This document shows positions 16,919 through 26,152 of a DNA stretch of 59,659 nucleotides, piece after piece. Origin of the DNA: a virus; the IMG/VR virus record IMGVR_UViG_3300027889_000037, positions 1-59,659 of that record; one strand, given 5' to 3'. The first letter of the stretch is position 1. Every line of letters begins with the position of its first letter. Under the pieces are notes generated by a model. It was not told where the DNA came from. It worked only from the letters and a program-made list of their open reading frames with translations, and searched no databases. The translations under genes and the position numbers were made by a program.

Positions 16919-17692
16919 GTGTTGACTCAATATCTCACGCTTACGCAGAACTTGCTTCAGGCGCCGGGTGCGCCTGTCTCGCTGTATCCTACGGCGTTGC
17001 TCACGTCATATGTGAATATTGCCCGCGGTCAAGTGGCCGGTGAGGGTCGCTGCGTTCGTGCAATTGGCACGATCTCGACGGTGATCGGGCAGCGTGCGTA
17101 TAATTTTTCCGGCATTAGTTTTGGAACGGTAGCTACCACCGGCATCCAAGGTGCGATCAACGTTCGCCGGATTCAATACGTAGTGGGGCAAGGCCAAAAA
17201 TGGGTGAAGGGCAAGAGTTGGCCTTGGTACGACTTCCAACGGTTTAACAACCCTGTTCCAGTAAATGGGGCACCGACCGAATGGGCGCAGTATGGTCAGG
17301 GATCGGCAGGCGAAGGTTCGATTACGGGTGTTGGGACCGGCACAATGTCGAGCGGCAGCTTTTACATTGATCCTCCACCGGACATGGTTTATCAATTGAA
17401 TTGCGATTGTGTTTGTTATCCGCAGGCGCTTGCCGCCGATACCGATGTTGAAGCACTTCCATATCTTTTTACAGATTCAGTAAGCTACTTTGCCGCGTAT
17501 CTAGCGCTCATGTCTGCACAGACCTCGACGCGCATACAGCAGGCTCAACAGTTGTTCGCGTTGTACGAACAGTTCATGGCTCGTGCGCGAGACTTCTCTA
17601 ATCCCGATCTTAATAACTTTGCGTTCGAGCAGAGCCAAGACCCAACTAAGGCGAATCGATTTGGTTCGAGCGGAGGCACCCGTGCTCAATAG
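16919..17692 (+). CDS. Head-tail connector/adaptor-like protein 1
   Basis: 257 residues from GTG 16919 (AGAGG 9 nt upstream; TTG 16922 is adjacent). N-terminal helices, a central beta region, then a conserved C-terminal block: a Tyr-x-x-Asp-Cys strand, DVEALP, and a helical pair (DSVSYFAAYLALM...QQLFALYEQF). The following gene has the same C-terminal block, so the two are paralogues. This layout fits podovirus adaptor proteins such as T7 gp11 or P22 gp4 that join portal to tail. Bases are richer in A+T than in the capsid genes. Confidence 0.6.
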   Translation: MLTQYLTLTQNLLQAPGAPVSLYPTALLTSYVNIARGQVAGEGRCVRAIGTISTVIGQRAYNFSGISFGTVATTGIQGAINVRRIQYVVGQGQKWVKGKSWPWYDFQRFNNPVPVNGAPTEWAQYGQGSAGEGSITGVGTGTMSSGSFYIDPPPDMVYQLNCDCVCYPQALAADTDVEALPYLFTDSVSYFAAYLALMSAQTSTRIQQAQQLFALYEQFMARARDFSNPDLNNFAFEQSQDPTKANRFGSSGGTRAQ

Positions 17693-18677
17693 CTATATTG
17701 CTGGCGTGCAGCGCTTCGCTCGTGACCAGAAGCAGCAATTTTTAGATGTGGGCAACCTCACGGATTATATTAATAGGGCGCGACGTGAGATCGCGATGCG
17801 CTGCCAGTGCATAAGAGTCGTGCCCCCAGTTAGTGGCTCGATTATATCGTGGGCTGTGACGAATGAAGGTAGCGGGTATTCGAATAATCCGACACTGACA
17901 ATCACGCCTCCTGATTTTCCCAGCGGACAGTTGCCTAGTCCAAATGGCGCGCAGGCTACCGCGAACTGCATCGTGTCTGGTGGCAAGATCGTTTCTATCT
18001 TCAGCACCTTCGGCGGTTACGGCTATTTTCAGCCGCAGATGACAATTACCGATGCAACTGGGCATGGTGCAACAGCAACGCCGGTTATGTCGCCTATGAA
18101 TTTATTGAACGCAAATCAGGAAGAATATTTATTTAGTAATGTTGATCTTAGTAGTTTTCCTGGCGTGGAAAGTATTTTCAATGTGCGCGGTGTCACAATC
18201 ACCTATGCGAACTATAACTATTCACTTCCTTGCTACGCCTACTCGGTTTATCGCGCACAAATTGCCCAATTTCCGTTCCAGTACACCTATGTCCCAACTT
18301 TTTACACGCAGAAGGGCCAAGGAGTTTCTGGTTCGTTGCTGTTTTATCCTTGGCCTTCGCAAACGTACCAAATGAGTTGGGATTGTTGCTGCACACCAAT
18401 TGATTTGATTGACGATCAAAGTGTCGAAGCGATTCCGCAACCGTGGCAAGATGCTGTGATCTACTATGCTGCTGGTATGGCCTACGAGGAACTACAAAAC
18501 CTTAATAGTGCCCGCTGGTTCTACGACCAATTCGATAAGCGCGTACTAGGATATTCTCAGTACGCTCGTATCGGGCGAGCAACAAATCCATACGGCAGGT
18601 ACGTTTTGCCATTCATCCTGGGAGGCTTAGAACTAGCCCAGCATATTTTGTCGAGTGGTGTTCAACAATGGCTTTAG
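17682..18677 (+). CDS. Head-tail connector/adaptor-like protein 2 with inserted beta module
   Basis: 331 residues from GTG 17682, with GGAGG exactly 5 nt upstream; it overlaps gene 1 by 11 nt. Residues near the N-terminus (YINRARREIAMRCQ) and the C-terminal block (YQMSWDCCC, DQSVEAIPQPWQDAVIYYAAG) match the preceding paralogue. Between them lies an extra beta insertion of about 80 residues with the GSGYSNNP and GGYGYFQP signatures. The last 65 nt are overlapped by a reverse-strand HNH gene. Confidence 0.6.
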   Translation: MLNSYIAGVQRFARDQKQQFLDVGNLTDYINRARREIAMRCQCIRVVPPVSGSIISWAVTNEGSGYSNNPTLTITPPDFPSGQLPSPNGAQATANCIVSGGKIVSIFSTFGGYGYFQPQMTITDATGHGATATPVMSPMNLLNANQEEYLFSNVDLSSFPGVESIFNVRGVTITYANYNYSLPCYAYSVYRAQIAQFPFQYTYVPTFYTQKGQGVSGSLLFYPWPSQTYQMSWDCCCTPIDLIDDQSVEAIPQPWQDAVIYYAAGMAYEELQNLNSARWFYDQFDKRVLGYSQYARIGRATNPYGRYVLPFILGGLELAQHILSSGVQQWL

Positions 18678-19344
18678 CAATTTTCAGCATGTCAGCATCC
18701 GTGCTCACATGTTTAAATTGGTTTACGGCCCATAGTACAAACCGGCAATTGTCTGGTTCGTATCCTTTTGAGTTGTCGATTCTATCTAAACTTGGGGAGA
18801 ATGGATGGCGCACAGACGCGTTCAGGATAAACTCAATATCGGTAACTTCGCATCTGCCGGTCCATTTCGCGGCACACCAATTTCGCGTCAAATTGAATGT
18901 TCTTTTAAAAGTTTTTGCGCGATGCCTGGCTCCAGTCAGTAGCGCGATCCATGGGTAACGACTTTTTACATACTTGGATTCTTTGCCGCGCTCGTCGCGC
19001 ATTTGTGCCCACGTTAGGCGATCGCGCCTTCGGCAGTAAGCCAGTTGTTTTCGGCGCAAGCGTTTCATTTTATCGCGGTGCTTTTGCGGATTTTCTTTAT
19101 ATTTTTTTCGATCCCAGCAACGTTTTGAACAGCAATCTTGCGATTTGCGTTTCGGCAAAAAAACGGTGGGACACATTATACATTTTATTTTCTCCGTTGG
19201 CAGCGGGTAGAAAATTTTTCGAGAGTTTTTTAGCGCATAAAATCTATTTCTGCATGGAAATGAACAGAATTTTTGCCGCGCACCACGACGTTTTTGTACA
19301 AATACAGCATTGCATCGTGGATTTATGCAAACAACTTCGCTCAC
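18613..19344 (-). CDS. HNH endonuclease (reverse strand)
   Basis: 243 residues from GTG 19344. Two N-terminal zinc-ribbon-like cysteine groups (CINPRCNAVF, CSFPCR; then CIMC and CCSKRC), a very basic linker, and an HNH-like core SPSLDRIDNSKGYEPDNCRF in the C-terminal third. This is a mobile phage endonuclease family. It overlaps the end of the connector gene by 65 nt on the opposite strand and is the last gene of a three-gene reverse cassette. Low G+C relative to flanks suggests transfer. Confidence 0.82.
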   Translation of the reverse strand: MSEVVCINPRCNAVFVQKRRGARQKFCSFPCRNRFYALKNSRKIFYPLPTEKIKCIMCPTVFLPKRKSQDCCSKRCWDRKKYKENPQKHRDKMKRLRRKQLAYCRRRDRLTWAQMRDERGKESKYVKSRYPWIALLTGARHRAKTFKRTFNLTRNWCAAKWTGRCEVTDIEFILNASVRHPFSPSLDRIDNSKGYEPDNCRFVLWAVNQFKHVSTDADMLKIAKAIVEHHSTKYAGLVLSLPG

Positions 19345-19613
19345 GGCGCAATATGTCCCTGCCGATCCAGCAGTCGATCAGTGTGCCAAGGATGGAAGTT
19401 GTTTATTGGAAAGTCGGTAAAATCTTCCGGTGTCAGCACACGGCCAATCCTCTTTTCGAGGCAACCGACGCACAGAAAGCCGTCCGTCATGCCAGCCGCT
19501 TTCCAAATAGTGTTGTGAACCATGTAATGCTCCCAGCGACCTTTGTGCCGGCATCCTCGTTTGCCCGAGCAAGGCGTGGTGTCGATACCGCAATCTTTGC
19601 AGATGTAGCTCAT
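19341..19613 (-). CDS. Zinc-binding hypothetical protein
   Basis: 90 residues with CKDCGID and CVGCLEKR cysteine pairs and conserved His/Trp around a WEHYMVHNTIW block. Its stop overlaps the HNH start and its start overlaps the RHH stop, so all three are one transcript. Small proteins of this pattern occur in many phages; function unknown, probably zinc-dependent binding or nuclease support. Confidence 0.7.
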   Translation of the reverse strand: MSYICKDCGIDTTPCSGKRGCRHKGRWEHYMVHNTIWKAAGMTDGFLCVGCLEKRIGRVLTPEDFTDFPINNFHPWHTDRLLDRQGHIAP

Positions 19614-19822
19614 TTCGCGATCCTCTTGTACACTCGCGGTAGCATTGTCTCGCGCGTCGTTTTGATAAGCATCTTGCGCGTGGTAGTGTCGTACTTGAGC
19701 CCCCTGCGGGCGTCGTCCACGACACGGCGAACGACCTCGCTTGTGGTGAGGCCGAGCGCCTTGGCTTCCTCTTGGAGCCAGTCGAATTGGGGGTCGCTGA
19801 AAGTTACGGACTGTCTAGCCAT
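19610..19822 (-). CDS. Ribbon-helix-helix regulator
   Basis: 70 residues; SVTFSDPQFDWLQEEAKALG then TTSEVVRRVVDDARRG matches the CopG/Arc ribbon-helix-helix fold (beta strand, two helices). It probably represses its own cassette as a dimer of dimers. Upstream on the reverse strand is a TTGACA (at about 19853-19858) with a weak -10 17 nt on, which would place the transcript start almost at the ATG. Confidence 0.75.
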   Translation of the reverse strand: MARQSVTFSDPQFDWLQEEAKALGLTTSEVVRRVVDDARRGLKYDTTTRKMLIKTTRETMLPRVYKRIAK

Positions 19823-19868
19823 GTGGCGCAGTGTTGCACCACTTTATGCCGTTGTCAAGGAGTAAAAA

Positions 19869-20318
19869 ATGCCCGCCACCGCCGAAAAACTCGAAACCCC
19901 AATCTCAACCTTACGCCGCTTCGCGCTCCCCGACCTGGACACCCACGGCGCCTTCCTCCTGGAGCGCCTGAAGACCTCATACGTCCATCTGAATGACCGC
20001 GCGATTCTAGGCTGGATCAGATCGTTGCTCTACGACAACGCCAACCTGTTTCTATACCAAGACCACAGCGTCGCGCTGTTCCAGCTCACCAACATCTACT
20101 CGCTGGCTCCTAAGCCCGAGATCATCGAACGTTTCGTTTTCTGCCAGGAAGGTTTCCAGAAGGAAGGTGGCGCGTTCTACGCGGAGGTGGCGCGTTGGGC
20201 GAAGCCACAGGGGATCGAGAAAATCTGGGTCGAGGAAATGAGCGACGTTCCTCACGATACGATCAAGGAAAACATTGGCCGTATCTTCACGAGGCAGCAG
20301 CAGTTTGCGCGGGTGTAG
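19869..20318 (+). CDS. Hypothetical virion-operon protein
   Basis: 149 residues with a good ribosome site (AGGAG) before ATG 19869. Predicted mixed alpha/beta; blocks RAILGWIRSLLYDN, ALFQLTNIYSL and VEEMSDVPHDTIKENIGRIF give a GNAT-like impression similar to small internal-virion proteins of podoviruses. This is a weak resemblance only. It resumes the forward operon after the reverse cassette. Confidence 0.6.
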   Translation: MPATAEKLETPISTLRRFALPDLDTHGAFLLERLKTSYVHLNDRAILGWIRSLLYDNANLFLYQDHSVALFQLTNIYSLAPKPEIIERFVFCQEGFQKEGGAFYAEVARWAKPQGIEKIWVEEMSDVPHDTIKENIGRIFTRQQQFARV

Positions 20319-20321
20319 TGA

Positions 20322-22649
20322 ATGCCCCCTAACCAGCAACAACAGCCTCAACAGGGCGATCTTGCTGGCCTGACCTTCAACCAGTTTGCCGGCGTCAATA
20401 CGGCCACGACTCGTCCGGGCGTACCGGATGAGATGGCGTACTGGCTCGACGGTTTCATACCGCTCGCACCGGGCAATCTGCGCACGCTATACGGCATCGG
20501 CAGCGCGCTCTATACGGCGACCGGCGGCAAGACCATTGTCTGCTTCTATTTCTATAATCTGGGCGCCACGCCCTACGCCATCGTCTTCCTATCGGACGGC
20601 TCCGCGATCCAGGTTAACACGAATACCGGTGGGGCGACGACGGTCCTGACGGCCGGCACGATCGTCCTTCCAAGCATTCTCAATCTTGGAATCACCCAGT
20701 ACGGTTCTCAATACCTGATCATCGTTGCGAACCAGCCCAACGGCTACTGGCTTTGGGACGGTTCCTTGCTTTACACAGGCGGCACGCTCGCCCCCCAAGT
20801 GGATCTGACCAACGTCGGCAGCGCCTATCAAACGCCGCCCTCAGTGACCGCGAGCGGCGGCCACGGTTCAGGCGCAACGTTTGTCGCTACGATCGGTGGC
20901 GGCATCGTGACCAACGTTACCGAGACCAATCCAGGGTTGGGCTACTTGCCGGGCGACGTGGTGACGCTGACTTTTACGGGCGGCACGCTTGCCGGCAGCG
21001 GCGCGTCTCTTACCGCCGTTCTTACTCACGTTGTTGCGGGTTCGGGTGGCGTACTCACGCCGAATTTTGTTCTAGTTAGCTCTGGCGGCGGGAAAAGCGT
21101 TTATCAATGCACGGGCATTACGATCACGAGTGCCGGTTCTTCCTACACTACAAATATTGCCGCCGGGTTCAACGCAACACCGGCCGGGTCGTTCTGGGGA
21201 GTAAACGTATTGGCACCCACGCCCGGCGTATCGGTCACCGAAACTACCGGCGCTATAACAGGTGCTGTTCTTACTGCTAATCCAAGCAATCCCAACAATT
21301 TTTACGAGACGCCAACCGCGTCGCCGGCTTTTCCTACGATCTCGGTGACCGATACCAGCTATTACTATGTGTCAAGCGTTACGATCAGCAACGGTGGAAC
21401 GAATTACAGTCCAGGCACGACGATCACGGCGTCAAGCGGTGGTTCGCCGGTAACGCAAGCATCGATTTTGCCCATTATTTCGTCTGGCGTCATTACCGGC
21501 ACGAATATCACAAATGGCGGGGTGTACGATTCCAACTCGGCACCAACCTTGACCGTGACCGACACCGCCGTCAGTGCAGCCGGCACCGTCACCCTCATGC
21601 CGTTTGGTATCCAAGGCACTGCTGCCGAGACCTATCAGGGCCACGTCTGGGTGGTGAACGGCACACTGATCAATTTCAGCGCTCCAGGTTCAGTCTCTAA
21701 CTTCGCCACGAGCGCGGGCGGCGGCTCGGACCAGACCAACAACTCCTACACCAAGGTCGGCTACACCCAACTCGTCTCGACCAACGGCTTTCTGTTCCTC
21801 ATCGGTGACAACTCGATGGATTACATATCGGGCGTCGTCACCAACACGCCGCAGGGTGGCAATCCGACGACTACTTACACGCAAAACAACAGCGATCCCG
21901 AGGTCGGGACGCCTTATCCGGCTGCGGTGACGACGCTGGGGCAGGAGATTCTTGCCGCCAACTCGGCCGGTATCTTCGTGTCCTCGGGCGGCGCGTTCGT
22001 CAAGAAGTCCGAGCCGCTCGATGGCGTGTACAACACGGTGCCCAACTTCGGTGGTAGCCAGTTGAGTGCCGCGAAGGCGACGATCTTCGGCAAGCGGGTG
22101 TGGATGGTGCTTGCCTCGATCATCGACCCGGTTACGAATGGCCAGCAACGCAAGATTCTGATGTATAACGGCCAGCGCTGGTGGGCATCGCTGCAAGACG
22201 TGACGCTGACGTTCATCGGCGGGCAGGAGATCAACTCGGTTTACACAGCGTGGGGGACAGACGGAACGAGTCTCTACCCGCTGTTCAATCAGCCTTCGAC
22301 GGCGTTCGTGAAAACTTTCCAGACCAAGCTGTGGGACGATCCGGGCGGGATCGAGTCAACAAAGGCCGACTCGCGGTTTTGGAGCGTATGGCAGTGCTAT
22401 ACGATCACCGCGGGGCAAATCAATTTGTACATCGATGGGGTTGGTATCGACGGCAGCGGTAATCAGTACACCAACCAGCAGCAATATGGAATCGCGGGCG
22501 TGTCTGCCGCACTTGGCTATTTCGTTTCGCCACCTCTGGCGATAGGGCAGCAAGGTATTTTGACTGGTTTCACAGTTACGACTTCATCCGGCGATATCGC
22601 GTTGATCAACGCCAAGATCGCAGCCGAGAACACCGGATACCGCGGATGA
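20322..22649 (+). CDS. Tail nozzle/stabilisation protein with inserted beta modules
   Basis: 775 residues. The start (LTFNQFAGVNTATTRPGVP, then DGFIPLAPGNLRTLYG) and the later repeats (YQGHVWVVNGTLINFSAPGS, YNGQRWWASLQ) fit the beta-propeller nozzle proteins of the P22 gp10 and T7 gp12 type that close the tail tube. Between about residues 165 and 425 there is an insertion rich in Gly, Thr and Ser with GxGY-type motifs (GLGYLPGD, GSSYTTN, GTNYSPG), similar to the modules in two upstream proteins. Low charge throughout. Overlaps the next gene by 4 nt. Confidence 0.72.
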   Translation: MPPNQQQQPQQGDLAGLTFNQFAGVNTATTRPGVPDEMAYWLDGFIPLAPGNLRTLYGIGSALYTATGGKTIVCFYFYNLGATPYAIVFLSDGSAIQVNTNTGGATTVLTAGTIVLPSILNLGITQYGSQYLIIVANQPNGYWLWDGSLLYTGGTLAPQVDLTNVGSAYQTPPSVTASGGHGSGATFVATIGGGIVTNVTETNPGLGYLPGDVVTLTFTGGTLAGSGASLTAVLTHVVAGSGGVLTPNFVLVSSGGGKSVYQCTGITITSAGSSYTTNIAAGFNATPAGSFWGVNVLAPTPGVSVTETTGAITGAVLTANPSNPNNFYETPTASPAFPTISVTDTSYYYVSSVTISNGGTNYSPGTTITASSGGSPVTQASILPIISSGVITGTNITNGGVYDSNSAPTLTVTDTAVSAAGTVTLMPFGIQGTAAETYQGHVWVVNGTLINFSAPGSVSNFATSAGGGSDQTNNSYTKVGYTQLVSTNGFLFLIGDNSMDYISGVVTNTPQGGNPTTTYTQNNSDPEVGTPYPAAVTTLGQEILAANSAGIFVSSGGAFVKKSEPLDGVYNTVPNFGGSQLSAAKATIFGKRVWMVLASIIDPVTNGQQRKILMYNGQRWWASLQDVTLTFIGGQEINSVYTAWGTDGTSLYPLFNQPSTAFVKTFQTKLWDDPGGIESTKADSRFWSVWQCYTITAGQINLYIDGVGIDGSGNQYTNQQQYGIAGVSAALGYFVSPPLAIGQQGILTGFTVTTSSGDIALINAKIAAENTGYRG

Positions 22650-23221
22650 GTCTGCCCGCCCTCTACGCGCAACCGACCGATCCTGCCTCGTGGCAGGCGT
22701 GGGCCTGGAATCATCAGGCCAACCATTTCGATATCGTGCAGGCGGGGATGCGCTACCAGAACACATCGCTCACTATCGCGACGAATATCGCTTCGCTGTC
22801 CGGCGGCTTCGTGCTCAGCTTTGCCTCGACAACTGGTGTCAAGGTCGGCATGGCGGTGAGCGATACGACCGCGCCTTCGTCGATTGCTGCCGGCAGTGAG
22901 GTGAACGGGCTCAACGCGACCGAGGTTCAGATCAGCATTGCGCTGGCGGGGAACGTAGGGAGTAGCGATAGCATCTTCTTCGGGCCGGGGGCGAACGTCC
23001 TCCCGCTCACGCAGTACCAGCTTAGTCCGGTGGACCCGGATAATCTCGGTATGTGGCTATATTTGCATTCCGTCATGCATCAGCAGATAAATCAGGTCCT
23101 TGGCACCCAAGGGTTCAATCTGCTAGACTTGGATTGGGAAGATCCGGATCAGTTCCAGCAATGGATAAATGAAAATGCTTCGGAACACCAAATGATCTGC
23201 ACTGCTTTAGGCATCGGGTAG
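22646..23221 (+). CDS. Tail-associated hypothetical protein
   Basis: 191 residues; helical ends (WAWNHQANHFDIVQAGM and MHQQINQVLGTQG) surround a small Ser/Thr/Ala-rich beta domain. ATG 22646 overlaps the nozzle stop. Its position between the nozzle and the ejection-type proteins suggests a minor virion component. Confidence 0.65.
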   Translation: MSLPALYAQPTDPASWQAWAWNHQANHFDIVQAGMRYQNTSLTIATNIASLSGGFVLSFASTTGVKVGMAVSDTTAPSSIAAGSEVNGLNATEVQISIALAGNVGSSDSIFFGPGANVLPLTQYQLSPVDPDNLGMWLYLHSVMHQQINQVLGTQGFNLLDLDWEDPDQFQQWINENASEHQMICTALGIG

Positions 23222-23230
23222 GAGGCAGCT

Positions 23231-24400
23231 TTGTCTTTTCTGAGTGACCTCGTAGAAGGCAAAACCGGCAACCTGACCAAGGACCTGTCCAACCCCTTCG
23301 ACGATGCCGGCAGCGATTTCGCCAAGCAGCCCGCCTGGGCCAAAGACCTCGAAATCGCGGCACCGGCCGTGATCGGCACGGCGTTAACCTTTGGCGGCGA
23401 TCTCCCCTTCCTGGCTGGCGGCGCGGGGCTTCTTGGTGGTGCCGACGCGGCGGCCGGCGGCGTGGCCGCGGGAGCCGACGCCCTGGGCTTCGCAGGCGAC
23501 GTGGGCGCGGATACTGCCGCGGCAGGCGGCACGGACGCCCTGAGCGCCATCGACACGGCCATAGGCGCTGGAGGGGCCGCACCGGGCGGCGCGCTCTCCC
23601 TGGCTGCTCCTGACGTGGCTGCTGCGGCCCCTGCTGGGGCTGGAGCTGCGTGGCCTGCCAGCCTTGACCTTGGGACGGGTACGGCTGCGGACGTGGGCGG
23701 TACAGCGGGTGCCCCCCTAAGCCTTACCGGTGGGGTTACGGCCACAGCAGGCTCGACCGGTCCCGGCGGCGTCCTTTCCAGCCTCACCAGCGGCTTGAAG
23801 ACCGCGGCCCCCTTCGTTGGCGCCGCCGGTTTGGGCGCCAGTCTCTACTCGGGCTACGAGCAAAAGGAACAGCTCAACTCCCTGAACAAGCAGGAAGCGG
23901 CCAACGCGCTCAACGCTGGCAACATCGCCGCCACCGCCCAGTCGATTGCCGCACCACTTCTCAACAACGGCCAAGCGCTGACCACCTACCTGACCAGCGG
24001 CACGCTTCCCCCGCAATTCCAGACCCAGGTCGATCAGACCATCGCGAGCCAGAAGGCCGGCATCATCCAGGGCTACGCCTCGCGTGGCATGTCCACCGAC
24101 CCGAAGCAGAACTCGCAGCTTCAGCAAGACCTGGCCGCGGTCGATAACTCGAAGAACGAGTTGATGACCTCGCTCGAAAGCACCTTGGCAACAGCCGGCA
24201 ACCAGATGATCACGACGGCGAATAACTTGCTGAGCCAAGGCTTGAGCGCGACGCAGCTTGAAGCGCAAATCCCGATCCAGATTTCGCAGCTCAACCAAGA
24301 ACTGAACCAGTCGATGTCGCAGGCCATCTCGAACTTCGCCGCGGCGATCAACGGCGGGCAATCGGGCGGTCAGAAGTTTAGCCTTGTGAGTACGGGATGA
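23231..24400 (+). CDS. Probable DNA-ejection/internal virion protein 1
   Basis: 389 residues from TTG 23231, with AGGAGG exactly 5 nt upstream. The first 220 residues are extremely Ala/Gly-rich and hydrophobic, with glycine-zipper-like stretches; the rest is a Gln/Asn/Ser-rich helical region. This pattern is common in podovirus ejection proteins that enter the host envelope with the DNA. It precedes two larger proteins, matching the usual set of three. No catalytic motif seen. Confidence 0.6.
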   Translation: MSFLSDLVEGKTGNLTKDLSNPFDDAGSDFAKQPAWAKDLEIAAPAVIGTALTFGGDLPFLAGGAGLLGGADAAAGGVAAGADALGFAGDVGADTAAAGGTDALSAIDTAIGAGGAAPGGALSLAAPDVAAAAPAGAGAAWPASLDLGTGTAADVGGTAGAPLSLTGGVTATAGSTGPGGVLSSLTSGLKTAAPFVGAAGLGASLYSGYEQKEQLNSLNKQEAANALNAGNIAATAQSIAAPLLNNGQALTTYLTSGTLPPQFQTQVDQTIASQKAGIIQGYASRGMSTDPKQNSQLQQDLAAVDNSKNELMTSLESTLATAGNQMITTANNLLSQGLSATQLEAQIPIQISQLNQELNQSMSQAISNFAAAINGGQSGGQKFSLVSTG

Positions 24401-24582
24401 ACGAACAGTGGCGTCGATACCAACTAGCGTACATAGAGCGCGACCTTGGATTAACCGGGGCGGCGGCAGAAGCTTTGTTGTCGGAACGTGCTCGGGCGTG
24501 CAGATACGCCGCCCAATTCACTAAGGCGCGGCAGAAAGCGGGCATTAAATCCGTGCGCTGGGAGGATTTTGAACGTGCCTGA
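24397..24582 (+). CDS. Small basic hypothetical protein
   Basis: 61 residues, helical and basic (YIERDLGLTG...RARACRYAAQFTKARQKAG). Overlaps the previous stop by 4 nt and the next start by 8 nt. Tightly embedded in the virion operon; function unknown. Confidence 0.6.
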   Translation: MNEQWRRYQLAYIERDLGLTGAAAEALLSERARACRYAAQFTKARQKAGIKSVRWEDFERA

Positions 24583-26149
24583 ACCGGCTTTTGACGTACC
24601 GGATTCTCCCCCGCCGCTTCCAGTGGTGAGCGGAGCTACGGGTAAAGGCGATTCACCCGCCGCAGGCGGGCCGGCAAAAAGCCTCGACGACCTGACCGGC
24701 GGCAGCGACGCGCAGTATGACGCCATCACCAAGGCCGACCTCGCGCTGACCAAGCAGAAGATCGGCGCCGAGGGCGGCATGGCTGCGATCCAGAAGCGGC
24801 AGGACGATGCTTACGCACAGCGCCAGGAGCGAATGCTGGGCGCCGAAGGCGCAACCATGGACGATCTCAAGCCGTGGAACGCCGAGAAGGAGATGGCGAA
24901 GCGGGAAACCAATCTTTGGGAACAGTTCGGCTCGCCGGGCTTCGTGATCTCGATGCTGGCTTCCGCGTTCACGGCCATGCCGATGAACTCCGCGCTCAAT
25001 GCCGGTGCCGCTGCGATGAACGCGATCAACCAGGGCAAGATGGAGGACTATCACAAGGCGTTCGATGCCTGGAAGGAGAACTCGAACCTGACCTTGAAGC
25101 GCCTCGATATCGAGGAACACGAGTTCAACCAGATCGGCGACCTTCGCTCGAAGAACATGGAGTCGTGGCGGGCGCAGGCGACGGCTTTGGCGGCGCGGTT
25201 CAACGACAAGCGGCTGCAAATTCTGTTGGAGAACGGCATGGACGCACAGGCGCTCGATGCCATCGATGCCAAGGCGAAGTCGAAGGTCGAGTTGGCGGAT
25301 GCGACCAAGCGGCTGGAGCAGAATAATCTCGAACTCCAGATCGCGACGGCGTTGCGCGGCGATAGCAAGGACCCGATGAAGCTGGTGGAGGCTAAGCGAA
25401 TTGCTGAGACGATTACGGAGCCTGGACCGAAGACGCCGGAACAGCAGGCGATCATAACCGTGATGTCAGAACCAGGTTTCATTGATTTGTCGAGCGCAGA
25501 GAAGCAGAAAAAGCTCAACGAGGCGGTTGCGGGCGTGTCTCAAGCCAAATTTTTCGGCCACGGTGGCGTTCCGTCGATGGCCAAGGAGGAAACGCAGCTC
25601 GTCGAGGAATACGTCAAGCAAGGCATGTCGCGCGAGGATGCCATCAAGAAAGCAAAAGCTGCCGCTGCGCCTCCGATCACCGGCAATAAGCGCGTCGATC
25701 TGGAATCGCACCTCGGCCAGTATGACGATGCGCTCAAGATTATCGATGGTATTGACAAGACGCTGAATAAGTATGCTGGCGCTGCTGGTGTGGCCGGTCG
25801 CGCGACGCGCATGGGCGAGCGGGTTGGCAATATCCTGGGCTCGAACAACACCGACCGTGTGCAGATGATGCGCGACATTGAGCAATTGCAAGTCATGGGG
25901 CCACGCTTGTTGCTCGACCAGAAGACTGGGCGCCCGCTGTCGATTGAGGCCGGTAAAATCAGCGATATTATCGCTGGCCTGAACATGGGCGACACCACGG
26001 CGAACACTTTGCGTGCGATGAAAGAGATCAAGGAGCGACTGACGACGATCCGTGACCGCGACAAGGCGCAGATGGGTGGTGCTGCCGTTGCCGACCCGCC
26101 ACCCGTGACCGAAGACAAGCCTTGGGAAAACGACCCTATTCAAAAGTGA
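24575..26149 (+). CDS. Probable internal virion/ejection protein 2
   Basis: 524 residues from GTG 24575, which has GGAGG upstream; an ATG further left in frame runs through the previous gene and is not favoured. Mostly helical and strongly charged with long coiled-coil-like stretches (residues about 60-330), no membrane segment and a disordered Pro/Gly N-terminus. Sits between the Ala/Gly-rich protein and the 984-residue protein. An ejection role is inferred from position. Confidence 0.6.
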   Translation: MPEPAFDVPDSPPPLPVVSGATGKGDSPAAGGPAKSLDDLTGGSDAQYDAITKADLALTKQKIGAEGGMAAIQKRQDDAYAQRQERMLGAEGATMDDLKPWNAEKEMAKRETNLWEQFGSPGFVISMLASAFTAMPMNSALNAGAAAMNAINQGKMEDYHKAFDAWKENSNLTLKRLDIEEHEFNQIGDLRSKNMESWRAQATALAARFNDKRLQILLENGMDAQALDAIDAKAKSKVELADATKRLEQNNLELQIATALRGDSKDPMKLVEAKRIAETITEPGPKTPEQQAIITVMSEPGFIDLSSAEKQKKLNEAVAGVSQAKFFGHGGVPSMAKEETQLVEEYVKQGMSREDAIKKAKAAAAPPITGNKRVDLESHLGQYDDALKIIDGIDKTLNKYAGAAGVAGRATRMGERVGNILGSNNTDRVQMMRDIEQLQVMGPRLLLDQKTGRPLSIEAGKISDIIAGLNMGDTTANTLRAMKEIKERLTTIRDRDKAQMGGAAVADPPPVTEDKPWENDPIQK

Positions 26150-26152
26150 TTT

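Noticed and set aside
24488-24574. Earlier ATG for the 524-residue virion protein
   Set aside because: It would overlap the previous gene almost fully and lacks a ribosome site; GTG 24575 has GGAGG.
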